Shown: one piece after another, positions 44,462 through 53,384 of the stretch
Position numbering within the stretch: position 1 is the stretch's first letter
How the letters are laid out: each line of letters starts with the position of its first letter
Source of the DNA: Nocardia jinanensis
Lineage (GTDB): Bacteria > Actinomycetota > Actinomycetes > Mycobacteriales > Mycobacteriaceae
Assembly (NCBI RefSeq): GCF_014645735.1
Contig: NZ_BMMH01000010.1
Location: 1-64,000 of the forward strand
Length of the DNA stretch: 64,000 nucleotides
Direction: 5' to 3'
Position numbers and translations under genes: made by a program
Notes under the pieces: model-generated
What the model was told of the DNA's origin: nothing
The model's database searches: none
What the model saw: only the letters and a program-made list of their open reading frames with translations

Positions 44462-45709
44462 ATGTCCTCCGAAACTGAGCCCACCAACCGGCGCGGCCCC
44501 CGCGGCGCCCAATCGTTGCGCTCGCGTGCCGCCCGTCCGGGCCGCGGTCGCAGGACCGATTCCGCGCGGCGGCGGTCCGACGGTCCGGCATCCGACACCC
44601 CGGGCCGGGGTTCGGCGGCCGAGCAGCGCCGGGCCCGCTCCCGGACGCCGGGCACGTCCCGCCGGCCCGGTGGTAAACCGCGGCGGATCCCGGCGCCCAG
44701 GTTGCGCTGGGGGTTGCTCGCGGTGGCCGTGGGTGCGGTGGTCGCGGCACTGGGCACCATGCTGGTGAGCGGATTCGACAACGATTCCAATCTGCAGGCC
44801 CGCGGCCCGGGCGGTTCGGTGGCCAAGGCCGACAAAGTGTTCGCCTCGGTCGGCACGGGTGACTGCCTCACCTGGACCAGACCCGACCATTCCGATCTGG
44901 TCGAACTCGATTGCGCCGACGACCATCTCTTCGAGGTCACCGAGACCATCGATCTGAGCGTGTACCCCGGGTCCGAATTCGGCCCCGACGCGCCGTGGCC
45001 CGATTCCCTGCGACTCACCGAACTCCGCGAGGAGCACTGCGAACCCGCCGCCGAGCGGTATCTGAACGGGAAACTCGATCCGCGCGGCCGCTACGCCGTC
45101 GGGCTGATGTACCCGAGCAACGACGGCTGGCTCAAATCCGGCGACCGTATCCTGCGCTGCGGGCTGCAGGTTCCGGGGCTCAGCGGCAACCCCGTCGCCA
45201 CCACCGGCCGGGTGGCCGACGGCGATCAGTCCAAGGTCTACGAACCGGGAGTCTGCCTCGGTATCAGCCAGAATCTGCCGACCGATCCGATCGACTGCGG
45301 CCAGGAGCACGCGGTCGAGATCGCGGCCACCGTGGATCTGTCGCAACACTTTCCCGGTGGTCCGCCGGCCAAGCAGGACCAGGACCGGTTCCTGGAAGAA
45401 GAGTGTGGCCGACTCACCAACGATTACCTCGGCGGCCCACATGTGCTGCGGGACAAAACCCTCACGGTGTTCTTCGACTTCATCGACGTACGCAGCTGGC
45501 TGGCCGGTAGCCGCAACCTCGACTGCATGATCGGAAAGGGCGCCGACCAGGAGGGTTTCGCACCGATCGTGGGCCCGGCACGGGGCCGGCTGCTCATCAA
45601 CGGCCAGGAACCGGTCCCGCCGCCGAACTCCGGACGTTCCACCCCCAAACCGCTGCCCGGTGCCGCGCCGCTGCCCCCGCAGCCGGAACCGCGTCCGGTG
45701 CCCCGGTAA
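44462..45709 (+). CDS. septum-formation-domain membrane protein (Rv3835-like)
   Basis: 415 residues. The N-terminal 80 residues are Arg/Pro/Ser-rich and cytoplasmic. One membrane segment (LRWGLLAVAVGAVVAALGTML) follows. The extracytoplasmic part has two similar repeats with paired Cys, starting VGTGDCLTWTRPDHSDLVELDC and GVCLGISQNLPTDPIDCGQEH, the pattern of the septum-formation domain. A Pro-rich tail ends it. The role is unknown in detail. It overlaps nothing but is 12 bases from the zincin gene, as in mycobacteria. Confidence 0.83.
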   Translation: MSSETEPTNRRGPRGAQSLRSRAARPGRGRRTDSARRRSDGPASDTPGRGSAAEQRRARSRTPGTSRRPGGKPRRIPAPRLRWGLLAVAVGAVVAALGTMLVSGFDNDSNLQARGPGGSVAKADKVFASVGTGDCLTWTRPDHSDLVELDCADDHLFEVTETIDLSVYPGSEFGPDAPWPDSLRLTELREEHCEPAAERYLNGKLDPRGRYAVGLMYPSNDGWLKSGDRILRCGLQVPGLSGNPVATTGRVADGDQSKVYEPGVCLGISQNLPTDPIDCGQEHAVEIAATVDLSQHFPGGPPAKQDQDRFLEEECGRLTNDYLGGPHVLRDKTLTVFFDFIDVRSWLAGSRNLDCMIGKGADQEGFAPIVGPARGRLLINGQEPVPPPNSGRSTPKPLPGAAPLPPQPEPRPVPR

Positions 45710-45721
45710 CAGAGCGCCTCG

Positions 45722-46072
45722 ATGCCGGTTCACATGTCCGAGGCCCGATTCGAGGAGCTGGTCGGTGATGCGCTGGACCAGATCCCGCCCGAGCTGACCC
45801 GCGCCATCGACAATGTGGTGATCCTGATCGAACCTCGTCATCTCGACGAGCCACATCTGCTGGGGCTCTATCACGGGATCGCGCTGACCGAACGCGACAG
45901 CCACTACGGCGGCTCGCTCCCCGACACCATCACCATCTACCGGGACACCCTGCTCGAAGTGTGCGCCGACGAGACCGAGGTGGTCGAAGAAGTACGGATC
46001 ACCGTGATCCACGAAATCGCACACTATTTCGGGATTGACGAAGAGCGTCTCCATCAGCTGGGATGGGGTTAA
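45722..46072 (+). CDS. zincin-like metallopeptidase (Rv3836-like)
   Basis: 116-residue single-domain zincin. The zinc motif is VIHEIAHYFGIDEERL (HEXXH plus a downstream acidic residue). The family is widespread in actinobacteria and other bacteria; its substrate is unknown. An internal ATG four codons in is also possible. It probably shares a transcript with the gene upstream. Confidence 0.9.
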   Translation: MPVHMSEARFEELVGDALDQIPPELTRAIDNVVILIEPRHLDEPHLLGLYHGIALTERDSHYGGSLPDTITIYRDTLLEVCADETEVVEEVRITVIHEIAHYFGIDEERLHQLGWG

Positions 46073-46239
46073 GCTCAGTCTGGTCCACGCAACCAGCCGG
46101 CAGGGGATGCAAGGGCGGGGCTGGGCCGAAGAAGTTCTGGATTCGATGGAACCGCTAGCGGGGGTATCGCGTCCGATCTACTCGTAGGGGGAATTCTCGT
46201 GGTTCCGCCCAAGAGCCGCCACCAGAAGGAGTCGAGGAC

Positions 46240-46572
46240 ATGATTGGCAATGTCGATGTCACACCGGAGCTCATCCTTGCCGCTGCGGTGGAGCTGGACC
46301 TGCTTGCCGACCGATTGTCGGGGGTAGCCGCAGTCACCGTACCCACCACCTACGTCGTGCCGTCCGGCGCCGACGAAGCCTCGATACACGGTGCGATGCA
46401 TATGAACAAAGCCGCCGCCACCCATCAGACCTCGCTCGCCCAGGCCGTCCTCGAACTGCACCACACCGCCGCGATCCTGCGCACCCAGCTGGCCCAGTAC
46501 CTGGTCCAGGACGCGTCCTCGGCGGGTGTTCTGGCGCTCACCGGTGCGCCGTTCGGGTCGATCGCCGTATAG
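46240..46572 (+). CDS. PE-family-like ESX substrate
   Basis: 110 residues, all alpha-helical. The PE pattern is visible: two helices separated by a turn, VPSGADEASIHGAMHMNKA in the second part (PE proteins carry a similar ...P...DEVS/A segment). The type VII secretion signal YXXXD is present as YLVQD. It is followed after 107 bases by a PPE-like gene and then an EspG-like chaperone gene, the canonical order. The ATG has AAGGAG eight bases upstream. It would be secreted as a heterodimer with the PPE. Confidence 0.82.
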   Translation: MIGNVDVTPELILAAAVELDLLADRLSGVAAVTVPTTYVVPSGADEASIHGAMHMNKAAATHQTSLAQAVLELHHTAAILRTQLAQYLVQDASSAGVLALTGAPFGSIAV

Positions 46573-46679
46573 CCGGTCGCGACGCGGACCGGCGCCGAGG
46601 AGCAGAGCACGGTGACCACGACGAATATGCGGCGAGACCGCCGATTCACCATCGATAGTTCACAAGGGGAGAAACAAGC

Positions 46680-47846
46680 ATGACCGCAGGTATCACCGGG
46701 GTGTTCTGGCTGCCCAGACTCGCCGAGGGGAATTCGATCGCGCTCAACGCGGGCTCGCACGCTATTCCGATGAGCGCGGCCGCGGGCGCATGGGGTGGAC
46801 TCACCGGCGCCTGGGTGGACGCCACGGCCACTGTCGTCCGAGTGATGGCCGAACTCGGCGTCGGTATGCAGAGCATCAACGGTATCGGTGCCCTCGCACG
46901 GCTGGTCGGGTTCACCGGATGGGCCGAGCAGCAGGGCACCATGGCCGCCGCCCTCGGCACCAAGGCCGCCTCGCAGGCCACCGCCTATACCGTCGCCTCG
47001 ATCGCCATGCCGAGCCTGCCCGAGATCATCGCGGTGAACACCGCTCGCGCGGCGGCGCATTCCACCGGCGGTGTCCTGAACGGCACCTCCGAGATCGCGG
47101 AGGCCGCCAAAGTCGCACTGGATCTGCGTGCCGCGCTCACCATGGAGACCTACGAGGCGGCTGTCACCGCCACCGTGCTCACACCCGGTGAGTTCTTCAC
47201 TCCGCCGCCGATCGCCAACGGCGCCGGCCGGGTCGATTCCTCCGCCGCCGACGACGCTATGAAGGAAGCCAACGGCGATCCGGCGAAGATGCTGGCCGCG
47301 GCCGGAACCGCGCTCGCGCAGAACCCCGGATTGGCCAGCGCCGCAACACAGGCGGCGAATGTGGCCGGCTCGGTGGCGAGCACCGGTGTCACCACCGTCG
47401 GAAATCTCGGCGCCAACGCCCTCGTCGCGGCGACCAGCTCCGCCCCGGCACCGGCCGCCATGGCGCCTCTGGCGCCCTCGATGGTGACCGGGGCCGTCGC
47501 GGCCACCACCGCGGCCACCACCCGTGCGGGCGGTATGCCCAGTGCTTCGGCGCTCGGCCTGAACAACGGCGGCCTGAAAGTGCCCGAGGGCTGGGGCGGC
47601 CCGGCCGCGAATGCCACTGCCCCGGCGACCGAGAGCATCGCGGTGGCACGCGGTGAAACCGCACCGGTTCGCCCGGTCGGCACCGGCTCGTCCTCGAGCC
47701 CGCTGCTGGGTAACTCGCGCGGCACTGCCGGCGAGGACGATCAGGAACACGACGGTGCCGAGTACCTGCGCGGTGACCATTTCGCCGACGGTCGCTTCAT
47801 CGCGGACGGCGTGATCGGCGGCGAACCGCCACGAGCGGACAAGTGA
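46680..47846 (+). CDS. PPE-family-like ESX substrate
   Basis: 388 residues. The PPE-like helical domain occupies about 1-180: FWLPRLAEGNSIALNAG, AAAGAWGGLTGAWVDATATVV, GFTGWAEQQGTMAAAL, MPSLPEIIAVNTARAAAHSTG, and YEAAVTATVLTPGEFFTPPP (the PPE domain normally ends in such a helix and a Pro-rich segment). The Ala/Ser/Pro-rich C-terminus (180-370) ends acidic. GGGGAGA precedes the ATG. The stop overlaps the EspG gene start (GTGA). Confidence 0.82.
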   Translation: MTAGITGVFWLPRLAEGNSIALNAGSHAIPMSAAAGAWGGLTGAWVDATATVVRVMAELGVGMQSINGIGALARLVGFTGWAEQQGTMAAALGTKAASQATAYTVASIAMPSLPEIIAVNTARAAAHSTGGVLNGTSEIAEAAKVALDLRAALTMETYEAAVTATVLTPGEFFTPPPIANGAGRVDSSAADDAMKEANGDPAKMLAAAGTALAQNPGLASAATQAANVAGSVASTGVTTVGNLGANALVAATSSAPAPAAMAPLAPSMVTGAVAATTAATTRAGGMPSASALGLNNGGLKVPEGWGGPAANATAPATESIAVARGETAPVRPVGTGSSSSPLLGNSRGTAGEDDQEHDGAEYLRGDHFADGRFIADGVIGGEPPRADK

Positions 47847-48673
47847 CAGTGCTGGGTGCAGGGCGCGGACCGTCGACACTCGCGGCGGTCACGCTGTCCC
47901 TCGACGAAATGCAGTATCTCCTGGAGGCGCTGGAGATCGACGAGGTACCCGTCGTACTCGACGCGCGAGGTCGCTACGACAACCAGGTCGACCACGACGC
48001 CGCGATGGATGCCGCGGCTCGATCGCTCACCGACCGGGATCTGCTGGAGGGCGAGCGAATCCATCCGGAGCTGGAGGATCGCCTACGCGGCCTGTACCGG
48101 CCGCACTGGGTGGTCGCGCTGCGGCTGTTCGTCGCGGGGCAAGCGAGCCGGATGTGCCTGGCGAAGGGTGACGATCTCGTGACCGTCGCCCTCCGCGGCC
48201 CGGAGTCCTTCGTGATCGACGAGGCGGGCGAGGATCTGCCCGGCCCCGTCATCATGGCGCTCGGCCCGGCCGAGCCGCTGGAACTCACCGGGATGAACGC
48301 GCCCACCGAACAGCTGGTGCCGATTTTCGACGACCCGGGTGATCCGGCGGCCACCGCGGCCCGGCTGGCCGAGGTCGGCAATCCCCCGCGGGACGCGCAG
48401 GCGATCGCCTCGGCGATGGCGCACTGCGAATCGCACGCGGAGATCGTCGGCGTGGTGTACGGCGATGCCAGCCGTGATATCGCGGAAAACCATATCGCCG
48501 TATTCGATACCCGGGCGGGCCGTTTCATCGCGACGGCCAGCGTGGCCGACGACGGCACGAAATGGACCTCGTTCAGCAGCGGTACCGACGCCCGGCTCCG
48601 GATCGCACTGCAGGATCTGATCCAGTCGCTGCCCGAACGCGCCGCGTTCCCGCGGCACCCGAAACTCGTCTGA
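47843..48673 (+). CDS. EspG-family PE/PPE chaperone
   Basis: 276 residues, ESX secretion-associated protein EspG, cytosolic. The N-terminus VTLSLDEMQYLLEALEIDEVPVVLDA matches the EspG family opening. EspG binds the tip of the PPE helical hairpin and brings the PE-PPE pair to the ESX machine. The GTG start overlaps the PPE stop, so the two are coupled. No ESX core gene (eccC, eccD, mycP) lies in the window. Confidence 0.85.
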   Translation: MTVLGAGRGPSTLAAVTLSLDEMQYLLEALEIDEVPVVLDARGRYDNQVDHDAAMDAAARSLTDRDLLEGERIHPELEDRLRGLYRPHWVVALRLFVAGQASRMCLAKGDDLVTVALRGPESFVIDEAGEDLPGPVIMALGPAEPLELTGMNAPTEQLVPIFDDPGDPAATAARLAEVGNPPRDAQAIASAMAHCESHAEIVGVVYGDASRDIAENHIAVFDTRAGRFIATASVADDGTKWTSFSSGTDARLRIALQDLIQSLPERAAFPRHPKLV

Positions 48674-48680
48674 CGGGCCC

Positions 48681-49343
48681 TCAGCCCATCGGATCGTCAG
48701 CGCCGGCTTCGGCCTGCACACCGAACGGCGGGGTGAAGTGGCCCCAGCGGACACATTCCCAGCCGCCGTCCGGCAGCGGGACGAGTTCGATCGTTTCGGT
48801 GTTGTCCAGATGGTTGTTGGTGGTGAACGGTGGCGCCACCCCGGCCAGGTATCTACCGACCAACCGCATGGCGGCACCGTGAGTGACAACGAGCACATCC
48901 CCGCTGTCGCTGCCGTCCAGGAACTCGGCCCGAATGCCGGTAACAGCGGGGACGAAGCGGTCCAGCACATCCTGTCCGGATTCACCGCCGTCGATACGTT
49001 CGTTCAGTCGGCCCTCGTGCCACAGGCGGTATACCGCCTGGAACCGGTCGTGGGCCTCCTGACTGTTCGACCCGTCCAGATCACCCACCTGGACCTCGTG
49101 GACGTGGTCGCGCGGTATCGCGATCACTCCGGTCGCCGCCTCGATATACCCGGCCGTCTGCCGGGCGCGTAGCGCTTGCGAATGCAAGAGTGCCTGCGGC
49201 GGGGTGTGCAGGCCCGAACCGAATGCCTTGGCCTGCGCCGCGCCGCGTTCGGTCAGCGGGAGGCCGGGAAGTTTGGTGTCCAGAATCTTGGCGACATTGC
49301 CTTCGGTCTCGCCGTGCCGCACCAGGATCAGCTTCGCAGTCAT
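48681..49343 (-). CDS. histidine phosphatase family protein (Rv3837c-like)
   Basis: 220 residues. The catalytic motif is LILVRHGETEGN; a second His is in VVTHGAAMRL. LHSQALRARQTAGYI and VGDLDGSNSQEAHDRF are typical of phosphoglycerate-mutase-like phosphatases, not of true mutases. It is convergent with the EspG gene, 8 bases from its stop, and lies just after pheA on the minus strand. The substrate is unknown. Confidence 0.9.
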   Translation of the reverse strand: MTAKLILVRHGETEGNVAKILDTKLPGLPLTERGAAQAKAFGSGLHTPPQALLHSQALRARQTAGYIEAATGVIAIPRDHVHEVQVGDLDGSNSQEAHDRFQAVYRLWHEGRLNERIDGGESGQDVLDRFVPAVTGIRAEFLDGSDSGDVLVVTHGAAMRLVGRYLAGVAPPFTTNNHLDNTETIELVPLPDGGWECVRWGHFTPPFGVQAEAGADDPMG

Positions 49344-49407
49344 AGCGCCTCCTTCGAAGCCGGTACATGCGGCCCGCGGAGGCCGCAGCGAACGCGGAGG
49401 TATCGCA

Positions 49408-50325
49408 TCACAGGTCGGCCACCCCTTTGCGAAGTTGTGTCAACCAGAGGGCGGCATCCTCGTCCGACGGCGGCGGGGTGCCGGTCGCCGAGGTGGCCGG
49501 CCAGGATCCGAGGAACCGGATCCGCGCGGTGCGGTGGAGCGCCTTGAGCGCCTCGGCCACCGCGGCGTCTTCGATATGGCCGACACAGTCCAGGTAGAAG
49601 CGATAGGTGCCCATACCGGTACGGGTCGGCCGGGATTCGATCCGGGTCAGGTCGATTCCGCGGGTCGCGAATTCGGCGAAGGCGCGCATCAGCGAACCGG
49701 GCATATTCGGCAGCTCCTCGAGCACTATCGAGGTCCGGTCGGCGCCGGTGGGAGCGGGCGCCACCCGCGGGGCGGTGACCAGTACGAACCGGGTGATCGC
49801 CTGCTCGTGGTCGGCGACTCCGGTGGCGAGCGCGACCAACCCGAGCCGCTCCCCGGCCAGAGTGGTGGAGATCCCGGCATCGGCCAGCCCGGCCCCTACA
49901 TCCTCGGCGGCGGCGGCGTTGGAAATCGAGGTGTGTAGCGTCACCTCGCCCCAGGTGCGCTGCACCCACTGCCGTACCTGCGCGAGCGCGACCGGATAGG
50001 CCGCGACTGTTCGCACCGCGTCGATCGCGGTACCCGGTCGCGCGACGATGGTGAAGGTGACCTCCAGTTCGACCTCCGCGATGATCTGCAACCGGGGTCC
50101 GATCGCCAGCGAATCCAGGGTCGCCGAAATCGAGCCCTCCACCGAACTCTCGATCGGCACCACGGCCGCAACCACCTCGCCCGCCCGGACCAGTTCCAGG
50201 GCAGCGGATTGGCTGGGCGCGGCGATCCGCTCGACGGGCCCGTCGAAGGACCCCGAGTTCTCGAATTCGGCGAGGGCCATCTCGGTGAAAGTTCCGGACG
50301 GACCGAAATACGCGATACGCGGCAC
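49408..50325 (-). CDS. pheA: prephenate dehydratase
   Basis: Cytosolic enzyme converting prephenate to phenylpyruvate in phenylalanine synthesis. 305 residues. The N-terminus RIAYFGPSGTFTEMAL and the dehydratase motif TRFVLV-type segment ITRFVLVTAPR are present. An ACT domain near the end has TSIVLEELPNMPGSLMRAF and ESRP, the phenylalanine-binding sites. The GTG start aligns with the MVRIAYLGPEGTF start of the mycobacterial enzyme; a GTG 42 bases upstream is possible. Counterpart of Rv3838c. Confidence 0.92.
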   Translation of the reverse strand: MPRIAYFGPSGTFTEMALAEFENSGSFDGPVERIAAPSQSAALELVRAGEVVAAVVPIESSVEGSISATLDSLAIGPRLQIIAEVELEVTFTIVARPGTAIDAVRTVAAYPVALAQVRQWVQRTWGEVTLHTSISNAAAAEDVGAGLADAGISTTLAGERLGLVALATGVADHEQAITRFVLVTAPRVAPAPTGADRTSIVLEELPNMPGSLMRAFAEFATRGIDLTRIESRPTRTGMGTYRFYLDCVGHIEDAAVAEALKALHRTARIRFLGSWPATSATGTPPPSDEDAALWLTQLRKGVADL

Positions 50326-50481
50326 GTCTACGAGACTACTGGTGCGCACGCCGGGCTCGCCGGTCACCGAATCCGGGAGATCGGGGACAACCGCTCAGCC
50401 CCGGGGCCCAGCGGTGTACTGGATCCACGGCCCGCCACCACCACGCGTTTCGCCCGGCGGGTGTGACTACCCGTGCCCCCA

Positions 50482-50895
50482 TCAGCTCAGTGCGGTGCGA
50501 AGTGCATTCTCCAGTACCGCGGGTTCGTCGCTCTCGATACCGAGCAACATTTCGCGTACCGCGTCGATCGCGCCGCTGGAGAGCCCTTTCAGGAAGTCGA
50601 TATCGGGACCGCGCAGCGCGGCGCGAATATCCTCCCCGCACAGCGCCGCCGCGGTGGCGGCGACGATCGCGAGCGCCCGGGCACCGGTTTCGCCGCGCGC
50701 GGCGAAACCGTCCGGGCTGTGCGCGACCTCTGCCAGCAGATCGGCGACCCCCTCATCCGAAAGGGCCGGCTCGACCATGCGTTTCCCGGCGAAGGTCCCG
50801 GTCGGCACCACCAAGCCGTCGACGAGTCCGCGTTCGATTGCGCGCTTCGGGACGGTCAGTTCGACAAGTACCGGTTGAGATTCACCAGTCACCAC
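50482..50895 (-). CDS. conserved small protein of unknown function
   Basis: About 137 residues, not recognised. It reads LVELTVPKRAIERGLVDGLVVP and then a helical Ala-rich segment. No signal peptide or membrane segment is visible. Two adjacent GTG codons are possible starts; GGGG lies just upstream. It lies between pheA and the iron-regulated DUF2470 gene. It may be soluble and regulatory, but nothing in the sequence shows it. Confidence 0.6.
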   Translation of the reverse strand: MVTGESQPVLVELTVPKRAIERGLVDGLVVPTGTFAGKRMVEPALSDEGVADLLAEVAHSPDGFAARGETGARALAIVAATAAALCGEDIRAALRGPDIDFLKGLSSGAIDAVREMLLGIESDEPAVLENALRTALS

Positions 50896-51017
50896 ACCCC
50901 GATCGTAAGCGCCGGCCGGTACCGGCCGACTCGCGCCCGCAACTGCCTCTCCGCACCGATCACGGATGACCGGCCGCGATGCGAGGCCGACGCTCTTGCG
51001 CCGCACTCGACTTTAAC

Positions 51018-51036
51018 TTAGCTTAGGTTAACCTAA
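51018..51036 (+). promoter_or_regulatory. IdeR/DtxR iron box
   Basis: TTAGCTTAGGTTAACCTAA matches the IdeR consensus TTAGGTTAGGCTAACCTAA at 17 of 19 positions. It lies 44 bases upstream of the DUF2470 gene. IdeR with iron would repress that gene. The counterpart Rv3839 is recalled as IdeR-regulated in M. tuberculosis. Confidence 0.85.
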
Positions 51037-51079
51037 TTACCGCCTGTGAAATCGGGCACGCCCCGCAATGGAGGTACCG

Positions 51080-51844
51080 ATGGCGCCGACCGCCCCCGCA
51101 CCCGCCCCGTCAACCGCCGAACGAGTCCGCAGCGCCTGCGCGCACGCCGAACAGGCGGTGCTCGCCCTGCCCGGCGCCGACCCGACTCCGGTGTCGGTGC
51201 ACTTCCTGCGCCAGTGCGGGGATGTGGTGATCGCGGTACCGAACGACAGCGCGGCGGTGTACGCGGCAGGCACGGCCATCGCGGGCGCACCCGCCGTTCT
51301 CGAACTCACCGACCACGCCCCACTACCCCTGCGCGAACCGGTTCGGGCCCTGGTCTGGCTACGCGGCTGGGTCCGCGGCGTACCGGCCCGCGCTCAGCGC
51401 ACACTGGTCACCGCCGTCGCCGAGGAACACCCGCACCCCAGCCTCCTCGATATCGGCCACACCACCACCCTGCTGCGACTGGTCCTGAATTCGGCCGTGG
51501 TGGCCGACTCCTCCGGCGCCGAATCGGTCTGCGTCGACGAACTGCGCCTGGCCACCCCCGATCCGTTCTGCGGTATGGAATCGGCCTGGTTACAACACCT
51601 CGATGCCGACCATGCCGATGTGGTGGCCCAACTCGCCCGGCACCTGCCGGCGAAACTGCGCCACGGCCGCATCCACCCCCTGGCCATCGACCGCTACGGC
51701 CTCACGCTGCGGATCGAGAGCATCGACGGCGACCACGACTTCCGGCTCCCCTTCGCGGCCCCGGCCGAAGATATCGACGCATTGGGACGCGCGGTCCGCA
51801 CCCTGGCGGGCTGCCCCTTCCTCAACGGCCTCCGCCGCAGCTGA
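51080..51844 (+). CDS. DUF2470-domain protein, iron-regulated (Rv3839-like)
   Basis: 254 residues. The N-terminal half (about 10-150) resembles the flavin/heme-binding split-barrel fold; the C-terminal DUF2470 domain (about 170-250) begins DADHADVVAQLARHL and has IDRYGLTLRIESIDGDHDFRLPF. DUF2470 occurs with heme-utilisation or heme-oxygenase-like proteins, so a heme or iron role is likely. GGAGG lies five bases before the ATG chosen, which favours it over an ATG 12 bases earlier. An iron box precedes it. Confidence 0.85.
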   Translation: MAPTAPAPAPSTAERVRSACAHAEQAVLALPGADPTPVSVHFLRQCGDVVIAVPNDSAAVYAAGTAIAGAPAVLELTDHAPLPLREPVRALVWLRGWVRGVPARAQRTLVTAVAEEHPHPSLLDIGHTTTLLRLVLNSAVVADSSGAESVCVDELRLATPDPFCGMESAWLQHLDADHADVVAQLARHLPAKLRHGRIHPLAIDRYGLTLRIESIDGDHDFRLPFAAPAEDIDALGRAVRTLAGCPFLNGLRRS

Positions 51845-52028
51845 AATACGCCGGACCCCGCCGCAACGGGCGGCCGGATCCGGCGCCGTGCCGCCGGAAA
51901 ACCCACCACCGGAACCGGGCAAGCATCCGGCCGAGGTGAATACCGCTCTGCGACCCGGCTCCGATGGCAGATGCCGAAAGCCACCACCCGCTGTGTGAGA
52001 CGGTCCGTGAAGGTAAGAAGGCGGCCGG

Positions 52029-52069
52029 CTCGTGAAGGTGCTGTGTTCCTGGCGCCGCCTGCGGCGTCG
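52029..52069 (+). repeat. third copy of the 41-bp repeat
   Basis: 38 of 41 bases match 34835-34875. It is part of the 664-base non-coding gap 51845-52508. The first 180 bases of that gap show no gene or clear signal. Confidence 0.65.
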
Positions 52070-52285
52070 CGGGTCGCCTCGTAAGGCTCGGCGCCGGGAG
52101 GATGCGGCGTTTCGTGAAGGCGGCACATGTGAGGTCCGCCGGGCGACCGAGTCGGCGTTCGACCCCCGCATGATCCGGTCGCCGCGCATCCGGACGTATT
52201 CCAGGTGTCGACGGGCGATATCACATGCTGAAGTGCTCAGGCGGCGATTCAAGCCCGCGGCGGCTCTGTCTGCCGAAGCACGTAC

Positions 52286-52437
52286 GCACGAACCTTCCGT
52301 CTACTCCGGACGGTCCACCTCCGTAGGCGGGGCCCGCCCCGGTTCTGGAGCGACGAAGCGAAGGAGCGCAGCGACTGAGCGAAGGAGTGAAGAACCGGGG
52401 TTAACAGGGCCCCGCCCCGCGGCGCCGAAGGCGCCGC
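52286..52437 (+). repeat. multi-hairpin repeat element, copy 1
   Basis: The element has four foldable parts. Hairpin 1: 52297-52302 with 52308-52313. A poorly paired segment then corresponds to hairpin 2. Hairpin 3: outer arms 52326-52335 with 52407-52416, inner arms 52337-52346 with 52391-52400, with a 44-base purine-rich loop. Hairpin 4: 52419-52426 with 52430-52437, a perfect 8-bp stem. It matches the copy at 55492-55663 closely and is non-coding. Confidence 0.75.
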
Positions 52438-52447
52438 AAATAAACAC

Positions 52448-52494
52448 AGCCCGGGGTTAACAGGGCCCCGCCCCCGCGGCGCCGAAGACGACGC
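52448..52494 (+). repeat. partial duplicate of the multi-hairpin tail
   Basis: This repeats the end of copy 1 (52391-52437, the right arm of hairpin 3 and hairpin 4) with a few changes. It lies 15 bases before the CPBP protease start, so it may affect that gene's leader. Confidence 0.6.
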
Positions 52495-52508
52495 AATATA
52501 CACAGGTA

Positions 52509-53285
52509 ATGCGTGAGAGCAGCCCGGTCGACGACCGGATCCGGGAACAGCGGGGGATCCGGCTCGAAATCCTGGTCGTCCTCGGTGTGACCTTCGGTCT
52601 GAGCGGGATGAACGCGGCCCTGTCGCTGCTGGAGAGCGCATTGGCGCCCGGCGGCGTCGGTGAGCGGACCGTCGCACTCAACACCTCACGCACCACCCAG
52701 TCGTTCATCGACCTGCTCTTCCAGTTGCTCGGTGTATTGCGGCTCGTGGCCTGGGCGGGCCTGGCCCTCTACCTGCTGTGGCGCAGCGGTATCGGTCCGC
52801 GTGCGATCGGTCTGGCGCGGGCCCGCTTCCGGCCCGACTGGTTGCACGGTCTGGCCCTCGCCGCGGTCATCGGGCTGCCGGGGCTCGGGCTGTATCTCGC
52901 CGCTCAGGCGGTCGGCGTGAATGTGACAATCGTGCCGGACGCGCTGAGCGATCACTGGTGGCGCATTCCCGCCCTCGTGCTCTCGGCCTGCGCGAATTCG
53001 GCCGCCGAGGAGATCGTGGTAGTGGCATACCTGCTGACGCGGCTGCGGGCACTGGGCTGGTCGGACAATTCCGCGCTGGCCGCGTCGGCGCTGCTGCGCG
53101 GGAGCTATCACCTGTACCAGGGCTTGGGCGGCGGGCTCGGCAATGTGGTGATGGGGGTGGTTTTCGCCCGGTACTGGCAGCGCACCGGGCGGTTGTGGCC
53201 GCTGATCATCGCGCACGCTGTGATCGATATCGTCGCCTATGTCGGATATGGGCTGTTGCACGGCCGGGTGTCCTGGCTGCCCTGA
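52509..53285 (+). CDS. CPBP-family intramembrane protease
   Basis: 258 residues with about seven hydrophobic segments. The family motifs are NSAAEEIVVVAYLLTRL (EEXXXR-like, with Arg shifted), SYHLYQG (His) and IAHAVIDIVAYVGY (His). CPBP proteases cleave or process membrane proteins, or act in bacteriocin immunity; the substrate here is unknown. The Arg of EEXXXR is displaced, so activity should not be assumed. Confidence 0.83.
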   Translation: MRESSPVDDRIREQRGIRLEILVVLGVTFGLSGMNAALSLLESALAPGGVGERTVALNTSRTTQSFIDLLFQLLGVLRLVAWAGLALYLLWRSGIGPRAIGLARARFRPDWLHGLALAAVIGLPGLGLYLAAQAVGVNVTIVPDALSDHWWRIPALVLSACANSAAEEIVVVAYLLTRLRALGWSDNSALAASALLRGSYHLYQGLGGGLGNVVMGVVFARYWQRTGRLWPLIIAHAVIDIVAYVGYGLLHGRVSWLP

Positions 53286-53384
53286 TGGGGTAAGCCGTCT
53301 ATACCGGGGCAGTGTGCTCACCTGCGGTCGAGCGGATGCCAACCGGTGATAACAGAACAGGCCCCGATCGATAAGTAGAGTCTG

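Noticed and set aside
44315..46054. Open frame running upstream of serS to give a 1000-residue protein
   Set aside because: The SerRS N-terminus is recognisable at 44314; the upstream part is antisense to two real genes.
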